The position numbers and the translations under genes were made by a program. From positions 186,001-250,000 of the forward strand of contig CBDCGV010000011.1 of the NCBI GenBank assembly GCA_965216955.1: DNA of 64,000 nucleotides. The letters run 5' to 3'. The stretch is from CBDCGV01 sp965216955. Lineage in GTDB: Bacteria; Bacteroidota; Bacteroidia; Chitinophagales; JADIYW01. Positions 25,956-35,009 of the stretch are shown here, one piece after another. Numbering within the stretch: position 1 is the first letter of the stretch; each line of letters begins with the position of its first letter. A model generated the notes under the pieces. It made no database searches. It worked only from the letters and a program-made list of their open reading frames with translations, and was not told the origin of the DNA.

Positions 25956-27494
25956 GTGGTTAAAGATTTAGTTATACATACTAATAACAAGGGTGTAGAA
26001 ATTGCCCTATTGGAGGATTCTCGATTGGTCGAGTATCATCTAGACAAACCTGAAGACAATAGTTTTTCTGCAGGAAATATCTTTTTTGCACGCATAAAAA
26101 AAATTAATCCTAGTCTTAATGCAGCTTTTGTACAAATAGGACACAAAAAGGATGCATTCATTCATTATACGGATCTTGGGCCAAAAATCAGATCATTAGT
26201 TAAATATGGCATTCAAGCGGTAAAAGGCGAAGCCGATCCCACACTTGCAAATTTTAAGCATGAAAAAGAAATTCAGAAAGGTGGAAACATCTCTGAAGTT
26301 CTAAAGTCGGGAGATTATGTCATTACACAAGTAATGAAGGAAGCCATCTCAACCAAAGGACCAAGATTAACCTCTGAAATTACGCTTCCGGGTAGATATA
26401 TTGTTTTAGTACCCTTTAGCAACTCCATTGGTTTATCTAAAAAAATAAATGATAAAGCTGAAAGAAAAAGACTAATTCGGCTTATTGAAAGTATTAGACC
26501 TAAAAATTTTGGAATTGTTGTTAGAACTAATGCTATAGGGAAAAAAACAGGAGAAATTCATAAAGACATTACTAAGTTATTAGATAAATGGAAGAAAATC
26601 ACTCATAACCTTAAAAATGAGAAACCTCCAAAATTAGTCTTATCTGAAATAAACAAGCCCTTGTCTATCATCAGAGATATATTGAATGACAGTTTTAATA
26701 GTATTGCAACAGATGATGAAGAGCTTTTCATGGGGATCAAAGACTATGTTGGAAGTATTGCCCCAGGGAAATCATCCATTGTAAAGCATCACAAAAACAA
26801 GAAGCCTATATTCGAGCAATATCATGTTAGCCGGCAAATAAAGAGTGCCTTTGGCAGTACAGTAACTATGAAAAGTGGCGCTTATTTGGTTATTGAACAC
26901 ACTGAAGCTATGCATGTTATTGATATCAATAGTGGCCCTAGAATCAATAAGAGCATAGATCAAGATGAATACGCCTTTAAAGTTAATGAAGAGGCAGCTA
27001 TTGAAATTGCCAGGCAACTCCGATTGAGAGATATCGGTGGAATTATTGTTGTTGACTTTATTGATATGAGGCCATATCCGCTCAGAAACAAACTACTTAA
27101 AGTTATGCAAGCAGCGATGAGACCTGACAAGGCAAAGCACAGTATTTTACCGCTGAGCAAATTCGGCTTAATGGAAATTACTCGTCAGCGTGTTCGTCCA
27201 GCAATAAAAATTGACACTTCCGAACCCAACCCAGATAAAGACGATAGAATAGAATCTTGTATTTTATTAGTTGATAAAATTGAACGAGATGTAGAAAAGG
27301 CCATCTTAAAGAGCAAGAAAGGGCTGTATTTATATGTTCATCCTTTCATTGAAGCTTATTTATCAAAGGGGATAAAATCTATTAAAAATAAATGGATGTG
27401 GAAACATAAAAAAAGAGTCCATATATATAGCGATAGCAGTTTTAACCTCCTAGACTACCATATTGGAGATAAAGATGGAAAACCAATTAATTGA
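25956..27494 (+). CDS. rng: Ribonuclease G/E
   Basis: A 512-residue endoribonuclease of the RNase E/G family. An N-terminal S1-like domain (about 35-120) is followed by the catalytic region with HVIDINSGPR and GGIIVVDFIDM, whose Asp residues hold the catalytic magnesium. After it come RPAIKID and a small C-terminal part. It lacks the long disordered tail of RNase E and is RNase G-like in size; it matures 16S rRNA and degrades mRNA. It starts at GTG 25956, and converges with ppc. Confidence 0.93.
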   Translation: MVKDLVIHTNNKGVEIALLEDSRLVEYHLDKPEDNSFSAGNIFFARIKKINPSLNAAFVQIGHKKDAFIHYTDLGPKIRSLVKYGIQAVKGEADPTLANFKHEKEIQKGGNISEVLKSGDYVITQVMKEAISTKGPRLTSEITLPGRYIVLVPFSNSIGLSKKINDKAERKRLIRLIESIRPKNFGIVVRTNAIGKKTGEIHKDITKLLDKWKKITHNLKNEKPPKLVLSEINKPLSIIRDILNDSFNSIATDDEELFMGIKDYVGSIAPGKSSIVKHHKNKKPIFEQYHVSRQIKSAFGSTVTMKSGAYLVIEHTEAMHVIDINSGPRINKSIDQDEYAFKVNEEAAIEIARQLRLRDIGGIIVVDFIDMRPYPLRNKLLKVMQAAMRPDKAKHSILPLSKFGLMEITRQRVRPAIKIDTSEPNPDKDDRIESCILLVDKIERDVEKAILKSKKGLYLYVHPFIEAYLSKGIKSIKNKWMWKHKKRVHIYSDSSFNLLDYHIGDKDGKPIN

Positions 27495-27573
27495 TATTCA
27501 ATTATAAATCTTAACGATTTTTTTCAAAACAGACACATTCATTTTGATTTAATACAATTGAAAAAAATATCAA

Positions 27574-30084
27574 CTATGCAGAGTTTCTTGCGGCATTAAT
27601 GATCCCATACATACATCGCATAATTAACTTATCAAAAACCTTTTGTTCCGTTGCAGAAGCTGTTTTCTTTTGAATCATAGCATACTGTTGTATAGTTAGT
27701 AACGGCAGAACTATTTCTTCTCTTAATTGAATCGATGATTTTGAATGAAGATCATCCTCCATTAAACCTTTCATCCTACTGGTTTTAAGAAGGTGCTTAA
27801 TACTTCTTTTGTATTCTTCAAAGATATTCTGCCATAATGTTCCATATTGAGGATCACTCTCCTGATATGCCGTTAAAGGAAAGTAACATTTAGAGAGTGA
27901 TTGCATACTATTACTTGCCAATGAACGAAAGAGTGCTACATTTTTATACAATTTCTGAATTCTTCTTAAACCCTTTGAAGCAATTATACTTTCTAAAGCA
28001 TTTCCAAAACCATAGTATCCAGGTATATTTTGCTTTACTTGACTCCATGATCCAACAAAGGGAATAGCTCTCAGATCATTTAAGGAGAGGGCGTTACTTT
28101 TCCCTCTTTTTGAAGGTCGGCTGGCAATATTAGTGGCTCCAAAATATTTTAACGGTGTCATATGTTCCAGATACGCTACAAAATGCTCGTCACTTCTCAA
28201 GTGTCGGTAAGCCTTTAAACTTTCTTCTGCAATCTGATTCATCAATCTGCGATCACTACTATCAATTGATGTTTCTCCTTTTTCAAGGTGATTGGAAATA
28301 CCTGCTTTTAAAAGTTGCTCCAAATAATATTCTGCTTTCTCTATGGTTCCAAATTTAGAACTAACGGTTTGTCCCTGAATAGTCAATTGAATCTCCTTGT
28401 TCTCGATTAAGTTATCTTGCGCAGCATAATATTGCTGTACATTACCCCCCCCTCTTCCAGGAGGGCCTCCTCTGCCATCAAAAAAAACAACCTTCACCCC
28501 ATAGGCCTTAGCAACCTTTGTCAGCTCCTCCTTTGCTTTATATATACCCCAATTTGCTGCAAAATATCCACCATCCTTTGTCCCATCAGAGAATCCTAGC
28601 ATAATGACTTGCCTATCCCCCCTATTTTTCAAATGCAACCTATAATGCTTATTACCATAAAGCTTCTTCATTGCTTGAGGGGCATGCAACAAATCATCAA
28701 TAGTCTCAAAAAGAGGAACAATGTCTAAACTTAAAGGTGTTTCCCAATTATTAGATTTTGCCATAGCATACACTTGCAAAACACTTTTTTCATTTCGACA
28801 GTTGCTAATAATAAACCTATGGCAGGCATATTCTCCATACTTGGTTTGAACATCTTTTATTGTTTTAAAAAGAGAAAATGTATCCTGTTCATTTTCATTT
28901 TCAAAATGAATTTGTTTTTTCCCAATTAGTGGAACATTTGTCAGATAAGAATTTATGGATCTTGCTTTCCAATTAAGCTTCTTTTCCACCTGCTTAAATG
29001 TGGCATCAACGACGCGGCTATCTTGCCTTATATCTAAAGTTGAAAAATGGTAGCCAAATATATCTACTTTTAAAAGCAAGTCCTCTACTTCTTCAACAAA
29101 CAAACCATTGTGTTCTGATATGATAATTTCTCGAATTGCTAAAAGCTGCTCTCTGAAATTTTCAATCGGAAGAATATTTACTGCATTTTCTTTTTGAATG
29201 CACTTGCTAAGCAAGTTTTGTAGCTCTAATATGATTAAATCAATTTTCCCAAAAGTGAGTCGTCTTTTTAAGTGCTTAATATCTCTCAAATAACAGTTTA
29301 AAAGACTTAAATGAATTTGCTTTGCGACATTAAGAGTAATTTGAGTACTCACAAAAGGGTTTCCATCACGATCGCCCCCTGGCCAAAAACCAATTTGTAT
29401 AAGATCGTTTCTTATTTCTGTACTCTGTGTTATATCTAGCAATTTTTTATAAATCTTAGGAATTGCTTCATAAAAAACATCTTCGAGATAACATTTCAAA
29501 TTCATTGCTTCGTCAAAAGGTGTTGGCTTCTTTCTTTTTAAGAATGGTGTTTTACCCAATTGAGACAGGAGTAAGCGGATCGTTGATAAATCATTATTTT
29601 CTATTGCATCAGAAAGGTCTGAAGTAATTCCTAACACTGACTCTGGATAAAATTGTGTTGGATGAGCAGTTAAAACAATTTTTAATTTAAACTGACTCAA
29701 AGCCTTTTTAAGGGCCTTTTCATTCCCCGATTCTATTTGTCTTAATAAGTAATTTTTTAAAGAATGCTTTCTATCATTATTAAGCTTCTTAAATGAAGCA
29801 TCTTCTAGAGCATCAACTAAGACCACCTGTCTTTCAATATACTGTATAAATCTAAAAAGAATACCTAATTGATCCTTCTGTGGAATTTCTACATCATTAT
29901 CTTCAAAAAAATTAGCAATTATTTCTTCAGGGTTTTTACCCTGATCAAATCCATTTTTACAGTATTGTCCTAGTACAGGCAATAAAATACCGGTTTGCTT
30001 AATTTTATCGAATTGAAGCGTTAAAAAAATGCTATTATAAACATTGTACTTAAAGGCTATGTTTTGTTCAAAGATTTCTGACAT
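27574..30084 (-). CDS. ppc: Phosphoenolpyruvate carboxylase
   Basis: An 836-residue enzyme that adds bicarbonate to PEP to give oxaloacetate and refills the TCA cycle. It has KIVLTAHPTQFYPES with catalytic H141, GFWPGGDRDGNPFVS near 230, and the glycine-rich FFDGRGGPPGRGGGNVQ near 537-547. The C-terminus ends GIINAARNSA; allosteric-site details were not resolved. It is slightly shorter than the roughly 880-residue E. coli enzyme. It is transcribed alone, divergent from the beta-propeller lipoprotein. Confidence 0.94.
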   Translation of the reverse strand: MSEIFEQNIAFKYNVYNSIFLTLQFDKIKQTGILLPVLGQYCKNGFDQGKNPEEIIANFFEDNDVEIPQKDQLGILFRFIQYIERQVVLVDALEDASFKKLNNDRKHSLKNYLLRQIESGNEKALKKALSQFKLKIVLTAHPTQFYPESVLGITSDLSDAIENNDLSTIRLLLSQLGKTPFLKRKKPTPFDEAMNLKCYLEDVFYEAIPKIYKKLLDITQSTEIRNDLIQIGFWPGGDRDGNPFVSTQITLNVAKQIHLSLLNCYLRDIKHLKRRLTFGKIDLIILELQNLLSKCIQKENAVNILPIENFREQLLAIREIIISEHNGLFVEEVEDLLLKVDIFGYHFSTLDIRQDSRVVDATFKQVEKKLNWKARSINSYLTNVPLIGKKQIHFENENEQDTFSLFKTIKDVQTKYGEYACHRFIISNCRNEKSVLQVYAMAKSNNWETPLSLDIVPLFETIDDLLHAPQAMKKLYGNKHYRLHLKNRGDRQVIMLGFSDGTKDGGYFAANWGIYKAKEELTKVAKAYGVKVVFFDGRGGPPGRGGGNVQQYYAAQDNLIENKEIQLTIQGQTVSSKFGTIEKAEYYLEQLLKAGISNHLEKGETSIDSSDRRLMNQIAEESLKAYRHLRSDEHFVAYLEHMTPLKYFGATNIASRPSKRGKSNALSLNDLRAIPFVGSWSQVKQNIPGYYGFGNALESIIASKGLRRIQKLYKNVALFRSLASNSMQSLSKCYFPLTAYQESDPQYGTLWQNIFEEYKRSIKHLLKTSRMKGLMEDDLHSKSSIQLREEIVLPLLTIQQYAMIQKKTASATEQKVFDKLIMRCMYGIINAARNSA

Positions 30085-30168
30085 AGTTATAAATATAGAT
30101 TACGTTTTTGAGATAATACCAAATTATTTGATTGAAATATCTATTTTGATAATTATAATTAAGTTTAA

Positions 30169-31053
30169 ATGCGATTATTGCTTAAAATTTGCGCATTCAT
30201 TCTCCTTATTTTGTGTAGTTGTAAAAAAGATGAGCCCAAAAAAAAGCAATTTAAGGAAGTTATAGGAACGAATGGCATCGAATATTATGATGGATTGTTA
30301 TGGGTTACTGATCTATTTGGGCAATCAATCACAGCCTTTGATCCTTCAACTGGAAAAATACAATTACAGTACAATTTTTCAACTATTTCGACTGCTCCCG
30401 ATGACCTAGCCTTTCTTGACGATGGAACTATATTTTGGACTGCTCCAACACAAGGAAGCATTGGAAAAATATCTCCCTCAGGAGCAGTACAGACACTTCA
30501 AATTGTTGGAGAAAATGTAAATCCAATTGCAAAACATCCCTATAGAAATGAAATATATTTTGGATTTGAAAAAAGCAATCAATATATCGGAACGGTGACA
30601 TCAGATGGAAATGTAGATCAAAAAACAACTCATTTGCCCTCCATAAATGGGTTTTCTTTTGCGGAAGATAGTTTTCTATACGCCCCCTTATTTGACTTAG
30701 AAGACATCACCGCACCAGGTGGTGTAATTAAAATAGATATTGGAAATAATTCCTTTGAATCACTCAAGGTAACTTTCCCAGATGAAAAGAATAAAACGCA
30801 ATTTACCTCAACAGTTGCAACTGTAGCCGACCTTAAAGGTAGTTTATATGTATTAGAGGCTTTGCCTCCAAAAATTTACAAGGTCAATTTAGAAAAGGCA
30901 GTGGCTAAAAAATTGGCAAGGCTTCCTTCTTTTACCGCTGATCATATTACCATAGGCAAAGACGACAAAATATATATGACAACATTCATTACCAATGTAG
31001 TTTACGAAATTGACCAATCTGGAAACAAAAAGACAATAATTATTAAAGAGTAA
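30169..31053 (+). CDS. Beta-propeller-like lipoprotein (NHL/SMP-30 type)
   Basis: A 294-residue protein with lipoprotein signal ILLILCSC (lipidated C18). Repeated blade-like units are visible: GIEYYDGLLWVTDLFGQSIT, DLAFLDDGTIFWTAP, and ITIGKDDKIYMTTF. These are typical of six-bladed NHL/gluconolactonase-like propellers. The family includes lactonases and binding proteins; no catalytic site could be confirmed, so no reaction is given. It is probably on the outer leaflet facing the periplasm or surface. Two bases separate it from the PAP2 gene, so the two form an operon. Confidence 0.75.
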   Translation: MRLLLKICAFILLILCSCKKDEPKKKQFKEVIGTNGIEYYDGLLWVTDLFGQSITAFDPSTGKIQLQYNFSTISTAPDDLAFLDDGTIFWTAPTQGSIGKISPSGAVQTLQIVGENVNPIAKHPYRNEIYFGFEKSNQYIGTVTSDGNVDQKTTHLPSINGFSFAEDSFLYAPLFDLEDITAPGGVIKIDIGNNSFESLKVTFPDEKNKTQFTSTVATVADLKGSLYVLEALPPKIYKVNLEKAVAKKLARLPSFTADHITIGKDDKIYMTTFITNVVYEIDQSGNKKTIIIKE

Positions 31054-31055
31054 TC

Positions 31056-31724
31056 ATGTTTAAAAAACTACTAGACTTCGACGACAGGCTATTGCATCGA
31101 ATATATAATTTAAAAACTCCTCCAAAAATTCTTGTTGATGTATTACTCTATTTAGGATCCTTACTTCCAACCATTTTCTTATTACTATTCGGATTAATTG
31201 TTGGCATTATTTTTAAACATCAATTTTTATTTGTTTTAGCATTAAAATTTGTAGTTACCTTGTTAGTTTCAGGGCTTACATTCATCATTTTTAAAGAATT
31301 GGTAGATCGTCGTCGACCTTATGCTCAAGATAGAGTAAAAGACAAATTCAATGGACTAATTGAAAATAGAGACCCTGTTTATGGAAGCAAATATTTAGAA
31401 TCTTTTCCATCTGGACATGTTTTTACTAGTGCTATGTTATTGGTTGTTTTGTATTCACAGCTTGGAGAACTTAGTTTATGGATAACCATTCCGTTTGTTA
31501 TAAGCATGATTTATTTAAGAATTAATTTAGGTGTCCATTTTCCAAGTGATACCATTGCAGGACTTCTTTTGGGACTATTAACCGCTTATATAGCCTGCTA
31601 CAAATTATTCTTTATTTATGAGTGGGCTTGGAAAATTCTACTTGGAGATACCGCCTGGATATTAATAGCCTCTATTATATTTCTTTTAATAGTCATTTTA
31701 TTGATAGGAAAAAGGAGAAAATAA
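31056..31724 (+). CDS. PAP2-family membrane phosphatase
   Basis: A 222-residue membrane protein with six predicted helices and the complete phosphatase signature. The KxxxxxxRP motif is at K80-P88, PSGH at 118-121, and RxxxxxHxxxD at R155, H161 and D165. These enzymes dephosphorylate lipid phosphates such as undecaprenyl pyrophosphate or phosphatidate at the periplasmic face. A role in undecaprenyl recycling would fit the many glycan genes nearby but is inference. Convergent with the M48 protease gene. Confidence 0.85.
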   Translation: MFKKLLDFDDRLLHRIYNLKTPPKILVDVLLYLGSLLPTIFLLLFGLIVGIIFKHQFLFVLALKFVVTLLVSGLTFIIFKELVDRRRPYAQDRVKDKFNGLIENRDPVYGSKYLESFPSGHVFTSAMLLVVLYSQLGELSLWITIPFVISMIYLRINLGVHFPSDTIAGLLLGLLTAYIACYKLFFIYEWAWKILLGDTAWILIASIIFLLIVILLIGKRRK

Positions 31725-31743
31725 ACTAACTATTTTCTTTTTT
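31711..31743. terminator. AT-rich hairpin between convergent genes, likely bidirectional terminator
   Basis: An imperfect inverted repeat of 13 bases per arm (31711-31723 and 31731-31743) with a 7-base loop and two G-U pairs. The inner seven pairs (gaaaata / tattttc) are perfect. It spans the two stop codons of the convergent PAP2 and M48 genes, and its T-rich arms would end transcription in both directions. The AT-rich stem is weak. Confidence 0.45.
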
Positions 31744-33193
31744 CAACCGCTTTAATCAAATCACCACTTTTAAGTGTAGTATTTACCGACATTCCATTTA
31801 ATACTGCAAACTCATTATATCTATTAGATGGGACATTGTGTTGCGCCAATAATTGACTTAAAGTAGTATTGGCATTTGCTTGAACAATTTTAATTCTTTC
31901 AGGAGCCACATCTAACCTTCTGGGATCATAAAGTGGTTTAAATCCAAGCATTGTATTATCAAAATATCTTTCATAAGTATTAAACGCTCCAGGCTCACAC
32001 ATACCATGAAAAACATATATTAAATCTCCATATTCTATAAAAACACTTTGCAAAGGAACATTAATAGTTTCTCCACTTTGTCCCTGCTGAGGATAGTCAG
32101 AAACCATCCCATAAGCATTTAAACCATTCACTCTTATATTTTGCTGCCGCTGTACTCGTAACTGCATTTGCTCAATCACTTCTCGTGAGGCAGCCTGTAG
32201 TGTTTTTTGAGAAGAGAGTGTCATAACCATATAAGCTTTCCCATCTTCAGGAGCCATTGCAAATTGTGTCGGAGAGTTTTGATATTGCCAACCTGACGGA
32301 AGCGGAAATTCAAACTTCAATTCTGGATGATAAAATACGTTATTATCAACATATCCTTGTCTTGGATCTTCTCCATAAACAATACCATCAATCATTCTTA
32401 AATAACTTTCGCGATTAATTTTAGTGTTTTGAACACTCGTTCCATGATCTGCATGCCATTTGTCAGTTAATCTATTTACTTCCTGATACCTTCTTCCCGG
32501 ATCAGGATGCGTTGACATAAATTCAGGAAGTCTCTGCCCTTCCCCACCAGATAAACTCTCTAAGGTCTTAAAGAACTTTGCCATTTCATGAGCATTATAG
32601 CCTATCTGAGAAGAATAATCAACCCCTAATATATCAGACTGAGTTTCATCAGCTCTAGAGAATTTTAAGAATAACAATTGAACGCCTTGCATTGCCGATT
32701 CAGCCATAGAAGCAATTCTAGGAGAAACTACCATTGCCCCAATAAGACCAATCTGCGTAAGCATTTGTTTGGTTTGCTGCTGCGCAGAATGTCTTGCAGC
32801 AATATGCCCAATTTCATGGCCCAATACTCCTGCAAACTGAGCCTCATTATTAAAATGAGCCATTATCCCTCTAGTAAAGTATACATACCCTCCTGGAACC
32901 GCAAAAGCATTCACCACTGGAGAATCAACAACTTTAAAGCTATATTTCAAATTAGATCTATGTGAAATTTTGGCCATTTCCTGCCCTTTCTCTTCAATAA
33001 AATTTTGAAGTACATCACTTGGATATAATCCAAACTGTGCAAGAACAGCCGGGTCACTTTGTTGTCCCAAAGCAATCTCTTGACTTTCAGACATAAAACT
33101 AACTTGCTTCTTTCCTGTAACAGGGTTTACAACACATCCACTAACTAGAATAATTAGTGCAGCGATAATAGGAATACGACTTATTTTAAGCAT
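31730..33193 (-). CDS. M48-family metalloprotease lipoprotein
   Basis: A 487-residue protein with lipoprotein signal IIAALIILVSGC (lipidated C20). The zinc motif HEIGH is at 126-130 (GVLGHEIGHIAARHS) with the third ligand Glu in RADETQSDILG. A C-terminal tail ends in a LysM-like stretch (NTTLSQLLAQHN, GDLIKAVEKR). It is a BepA/LoiP-like envelope protease, probably acting on misfolded outer-membrane proteins. ATG 33193 is chosen, not 33220, because the earlier ATG would lie inside a promoter-like box and the signal peptide fits from 33193. Confidence 0.85.
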   Translation of the reverse strand: MLKISRIPIIAALIILVSGCVVNPVTGKKQVSFMSESQEIALGQQSDPAVLAQFGLYPSDVLQNFIEEKGQEMAKISHRSNLKYSFKVVDSPVVNAFAVPGGYVYFTRGIMAHFNNEAQFAGVLGHEIGHIAARHSAQQQTKQMLTQIGLIGAMVVSPRIASMAESAMQGVQLLFLKFSRADETQSDILGVDYSSQIGYNAHEMAKFFKTLESLSGGEGQRLPEFMSTHPDPGRRYQEVNRLTDKWHADHGTSVQNTKINRESYLRMIDGIVYGEDPRQGYVDNNVFYHPELKFEFPLPSGWQYQNSPTQFAMAPEDGKAYMVMTLSSQKTLQAASREVIEQMQLRVQRQQNIRVNGLNAYGMVSDYPQQGQSGETINVPLQSVFIEYGDLIYVFHGMCEPGAFNTYERYFDNTMLGFKPLYDPRRLDVAPERIKIVQANANTTLSQLLAQHNVPSNRYNEFAVLNGMSVNTTLKSGDLIKAVEKRK

Positions 33194-33217
33194 AACATTC
33201 TTTCTTAGATTATACAT

Positions 33218-33225
33218 CAAATGTA
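33218..33225 (-). promoter_or_regulatory. Possible -7 box for the M48 protease gene
   Basis: The minus strand reads TACATTTG, an exact TAnnTTTG match, 25 bp before the preferred ATG at 33193. A TTTG -33 element at normal distance was not found. It also argues against the upstream ATG at 33220. Confidence 0.35.
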
Positions 33226-33370
33226 AAAAGAAAATATCATGCCATACATAATGAAGTTATTTTATTCGTAAGTTGCTGAACTTGCATTTTATCTTTCAAA
33301 CATTGTACATTTTAAGTTTTTTGCGGAACTTTGCTAAATAGTCATTTGTTTTATAGATTAACTTTATAGT

Positions 33371-33721
33371 ATGACTGAATTACAGAAAAAGATAGAACCG
33401 ATAACATTAACACAAGGAGCTATTAGCGAAATTAAGAATTTGCTATCTAGTAAAAATGTGCCTGCTGACCATGGATTAAGACTTGGTGTTAAAGGGGGAG
33501 GATGTGCTGGATTCTCCTATATAATGGGATTTGACAAACTGAAAGACTCTGACAATTCCTATGAAATTGGAGGGGTAAAAGTATTTATTGACAAGGCTCA
33601 AGAATTATATTTAGAAGGAACCGAACTTGATTTTCTTAATGGACTAGAGAATAGAGGATTTATATTTAACAATCCTAATGCAGAAGAAACTTGCGGATGC
33701 GGGAGTTCTTTTTCTGCCTAA
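33371..33721 (+). CDS. A-type iron-sulfur carrier (IscA/ErpA/SufA family)
   Basis: A 116-residue protein with the three ligand cysteines of A-type carriers: C45 in KGGGCAGFSY, and C108 and C110 in ETCGCGSSFS. It accepts and passes Fe-S clusters to apoproteins in the cytoplasm. Length and spacing fit the family. It is transcribed alone in the divergent arrangement with the M48 gene and converges on rodA. Which of IscA, SufA or ErpA it replaces cannot be told. Confidence 0.92.
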   Translation: MTELQKKIEPITLTQGAISEIKNLLSSKNVPADHGLRLGVKGGGCAGFSYIMGFDKLKDSDNSYEIGGVKVFIDKAQELYLEGTELDFLNGLENRGFIFNNPNAEETCGCGSSFSA

Positions 33722-33734
33722 TAATAAAAACCTA

Positions 33735-35003
33735 TTATCTAAATACCAACAGCCGATCACTATCTAGTTTAACTGCAGTTGCAATCATCGCTGAAAAAGA
33801 GAGTAAAGAAGAGCCTCCATAACTCATAAACGGTAGAGGAATACCTATTACCGGCATTAGACCTACCGTCATGCTAATGTTAATAGCCATATGCATGAAC
33901 AAAATTGCGCAAACACTATAGATAAAAACACGGCTGAAAATAGATCGCTGTCTTTCCGCAAGAAAGAGGAGCCTATAAAACAGCGCTAAAAACAAACCAA
34001 TGACAATGCTTGTTCCTATAAATCCAAATTCCTCTCCTATGGTGCAAAAGATAAAATCTGTACTCAATTCGGGAACAAAATTAAATCTCGTTTGCGTTCC
34101 ATTTAGATAGCCTTTTCCAAAGAAACCTCCTGAACCAATTGCAATCTTAGATTGGTTTACATTATAACCGGCACCAGATAAATCGTGCTCTTTCCCGAGT
34201 AAAACATTTATTCTACTTCGATGATGATTTTTTAGTACTTTATTAAAAATTACATCAACACCATTAACATATATGGTGGAACAAATGATTACAACACTTA
34301 GCAATTTTGCAATCTTTATCCGTTCCCATTTTTTTGCATTAAAGGTTACTATTCCAGCCAATAAAATAAGTCCTCCAACTAAAATCCAAGGGTTAAACAA
34401 CAATGCTAATACAGAAATAACTGCAATATAAATTCCCATTATAATAACCCAGCTTGAAAGTCCTTCTCTATTCAAAACAAATATAAATCCGGCGTAAACC
34501 ATTGCTGATCCGACATCCCCTTGTAAAAGAATCAATCCAAGTGGCAAACCAATTATAGCAAACGATATCAAATAAGATCTAAAATCCTTGAACTTCCCTG
34601 AAGAAGAATTTAAATATCTTGCAAGTGCCAATGCTGTTCCGAACTTCGCAAATTCTGCCGGTTGCAGTTTAAAAAAACCAAAATTTATCCATGACTTTGA
34701 ACCTGAAACAATTTGCCCCGCTGTTAATACCACAATCAATAAAAAGATAACACCCCCATATATTGGGTAAGACAGCGCTGAAAAAACTTTCGTTCCAAAC
34801 AACTGAAAAAAAAGAAAAATAATCATAGATATTCCAATCCATAAAATTTGCTTACCATAGTTCCTGCTTAAATCGAAGACTTTTGTTTCTTCTCCATTGT
34901 ATTGTGCTGTAAATATGGCCAACCACCCCACAAACATTAAAGCTAAATACAACATTAATGTTATCCCATCGATCGGACCAAACAACCCACTTCTCTGTCT
35001 CAT
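33735..35003 (-). CDS. rodA: Rod-shape SEDS peptidoglycan glycosyltransferase RodA
   Basis: A 422-residue SEDS protein with about ten helices. Motifs: KLQPAEFAKFGTALALARYL, LILLQGDVGSAMVY (catalytic Asp in the GD), FVPELSTDFIFCTIGEE and PLPFMSYGGSSLL. It polymerises lipid II in side-wall growth and pairs with PBP2, whose gene is immediately upstream (6-bp or less gap). Last gene of the purH-mreBCD-mrdA-rodA run. Confidence 0.95.
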   Translation of the reverse strand: MRQRSGLFGPIDGITLMLYLALMFVGWLAIFTAQYNGEETKVFDLSRNYGKQILWIGISMIIFLFFQLFGTKVFSALSYPIYGGVIFLLIVVLTAGQIVSGSKSWINFGFFKLQPAEFAKFGTALALARYLNSSSGKFKDFRSYLISFAIIGLPLGLILLQGDVGSAMVYAGFIFVLNREGLSSWVIIMGIYIAVISVLALLFNPWILVGGLILLAGIVTFNAKKWERIKIAKLLSVVIICSTIYVNGVDVIFNKVLKNHHRSRINVLLGKEHDLSGAGYNVNQSKIAIGSGGFFGKGYLNGTQTRFNFVPELSTDFIFCTIGEEFGFIGTSIVIGLFLALFYRLLFLAERQRSIFSRVFIYSVCAILFMHMAINISMTVGLMPVIGIPLPFMSYGGSSLLSFSAMIATAVKLDSDRLLVFR

Positions 35004-35009
35004 CTATTT

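Noticed and set aside
27495..27573. Interrupted inverted repeat (ttgatatt-caatt against aattg-aaaaa-atatcaa) between rng and ppc as a terminator
   Set aside because: The arms are broken by a bulge and lie more than 50 bases apart, so it does not look like an intrinsic terminator.
34588..34770. Small open frames opposite rodA, glyA, gldE, purH and other genes as genes
   Set aside because: They are antisense to strongly conserved coding sequence, show no domain or signal pattern and have no own context.
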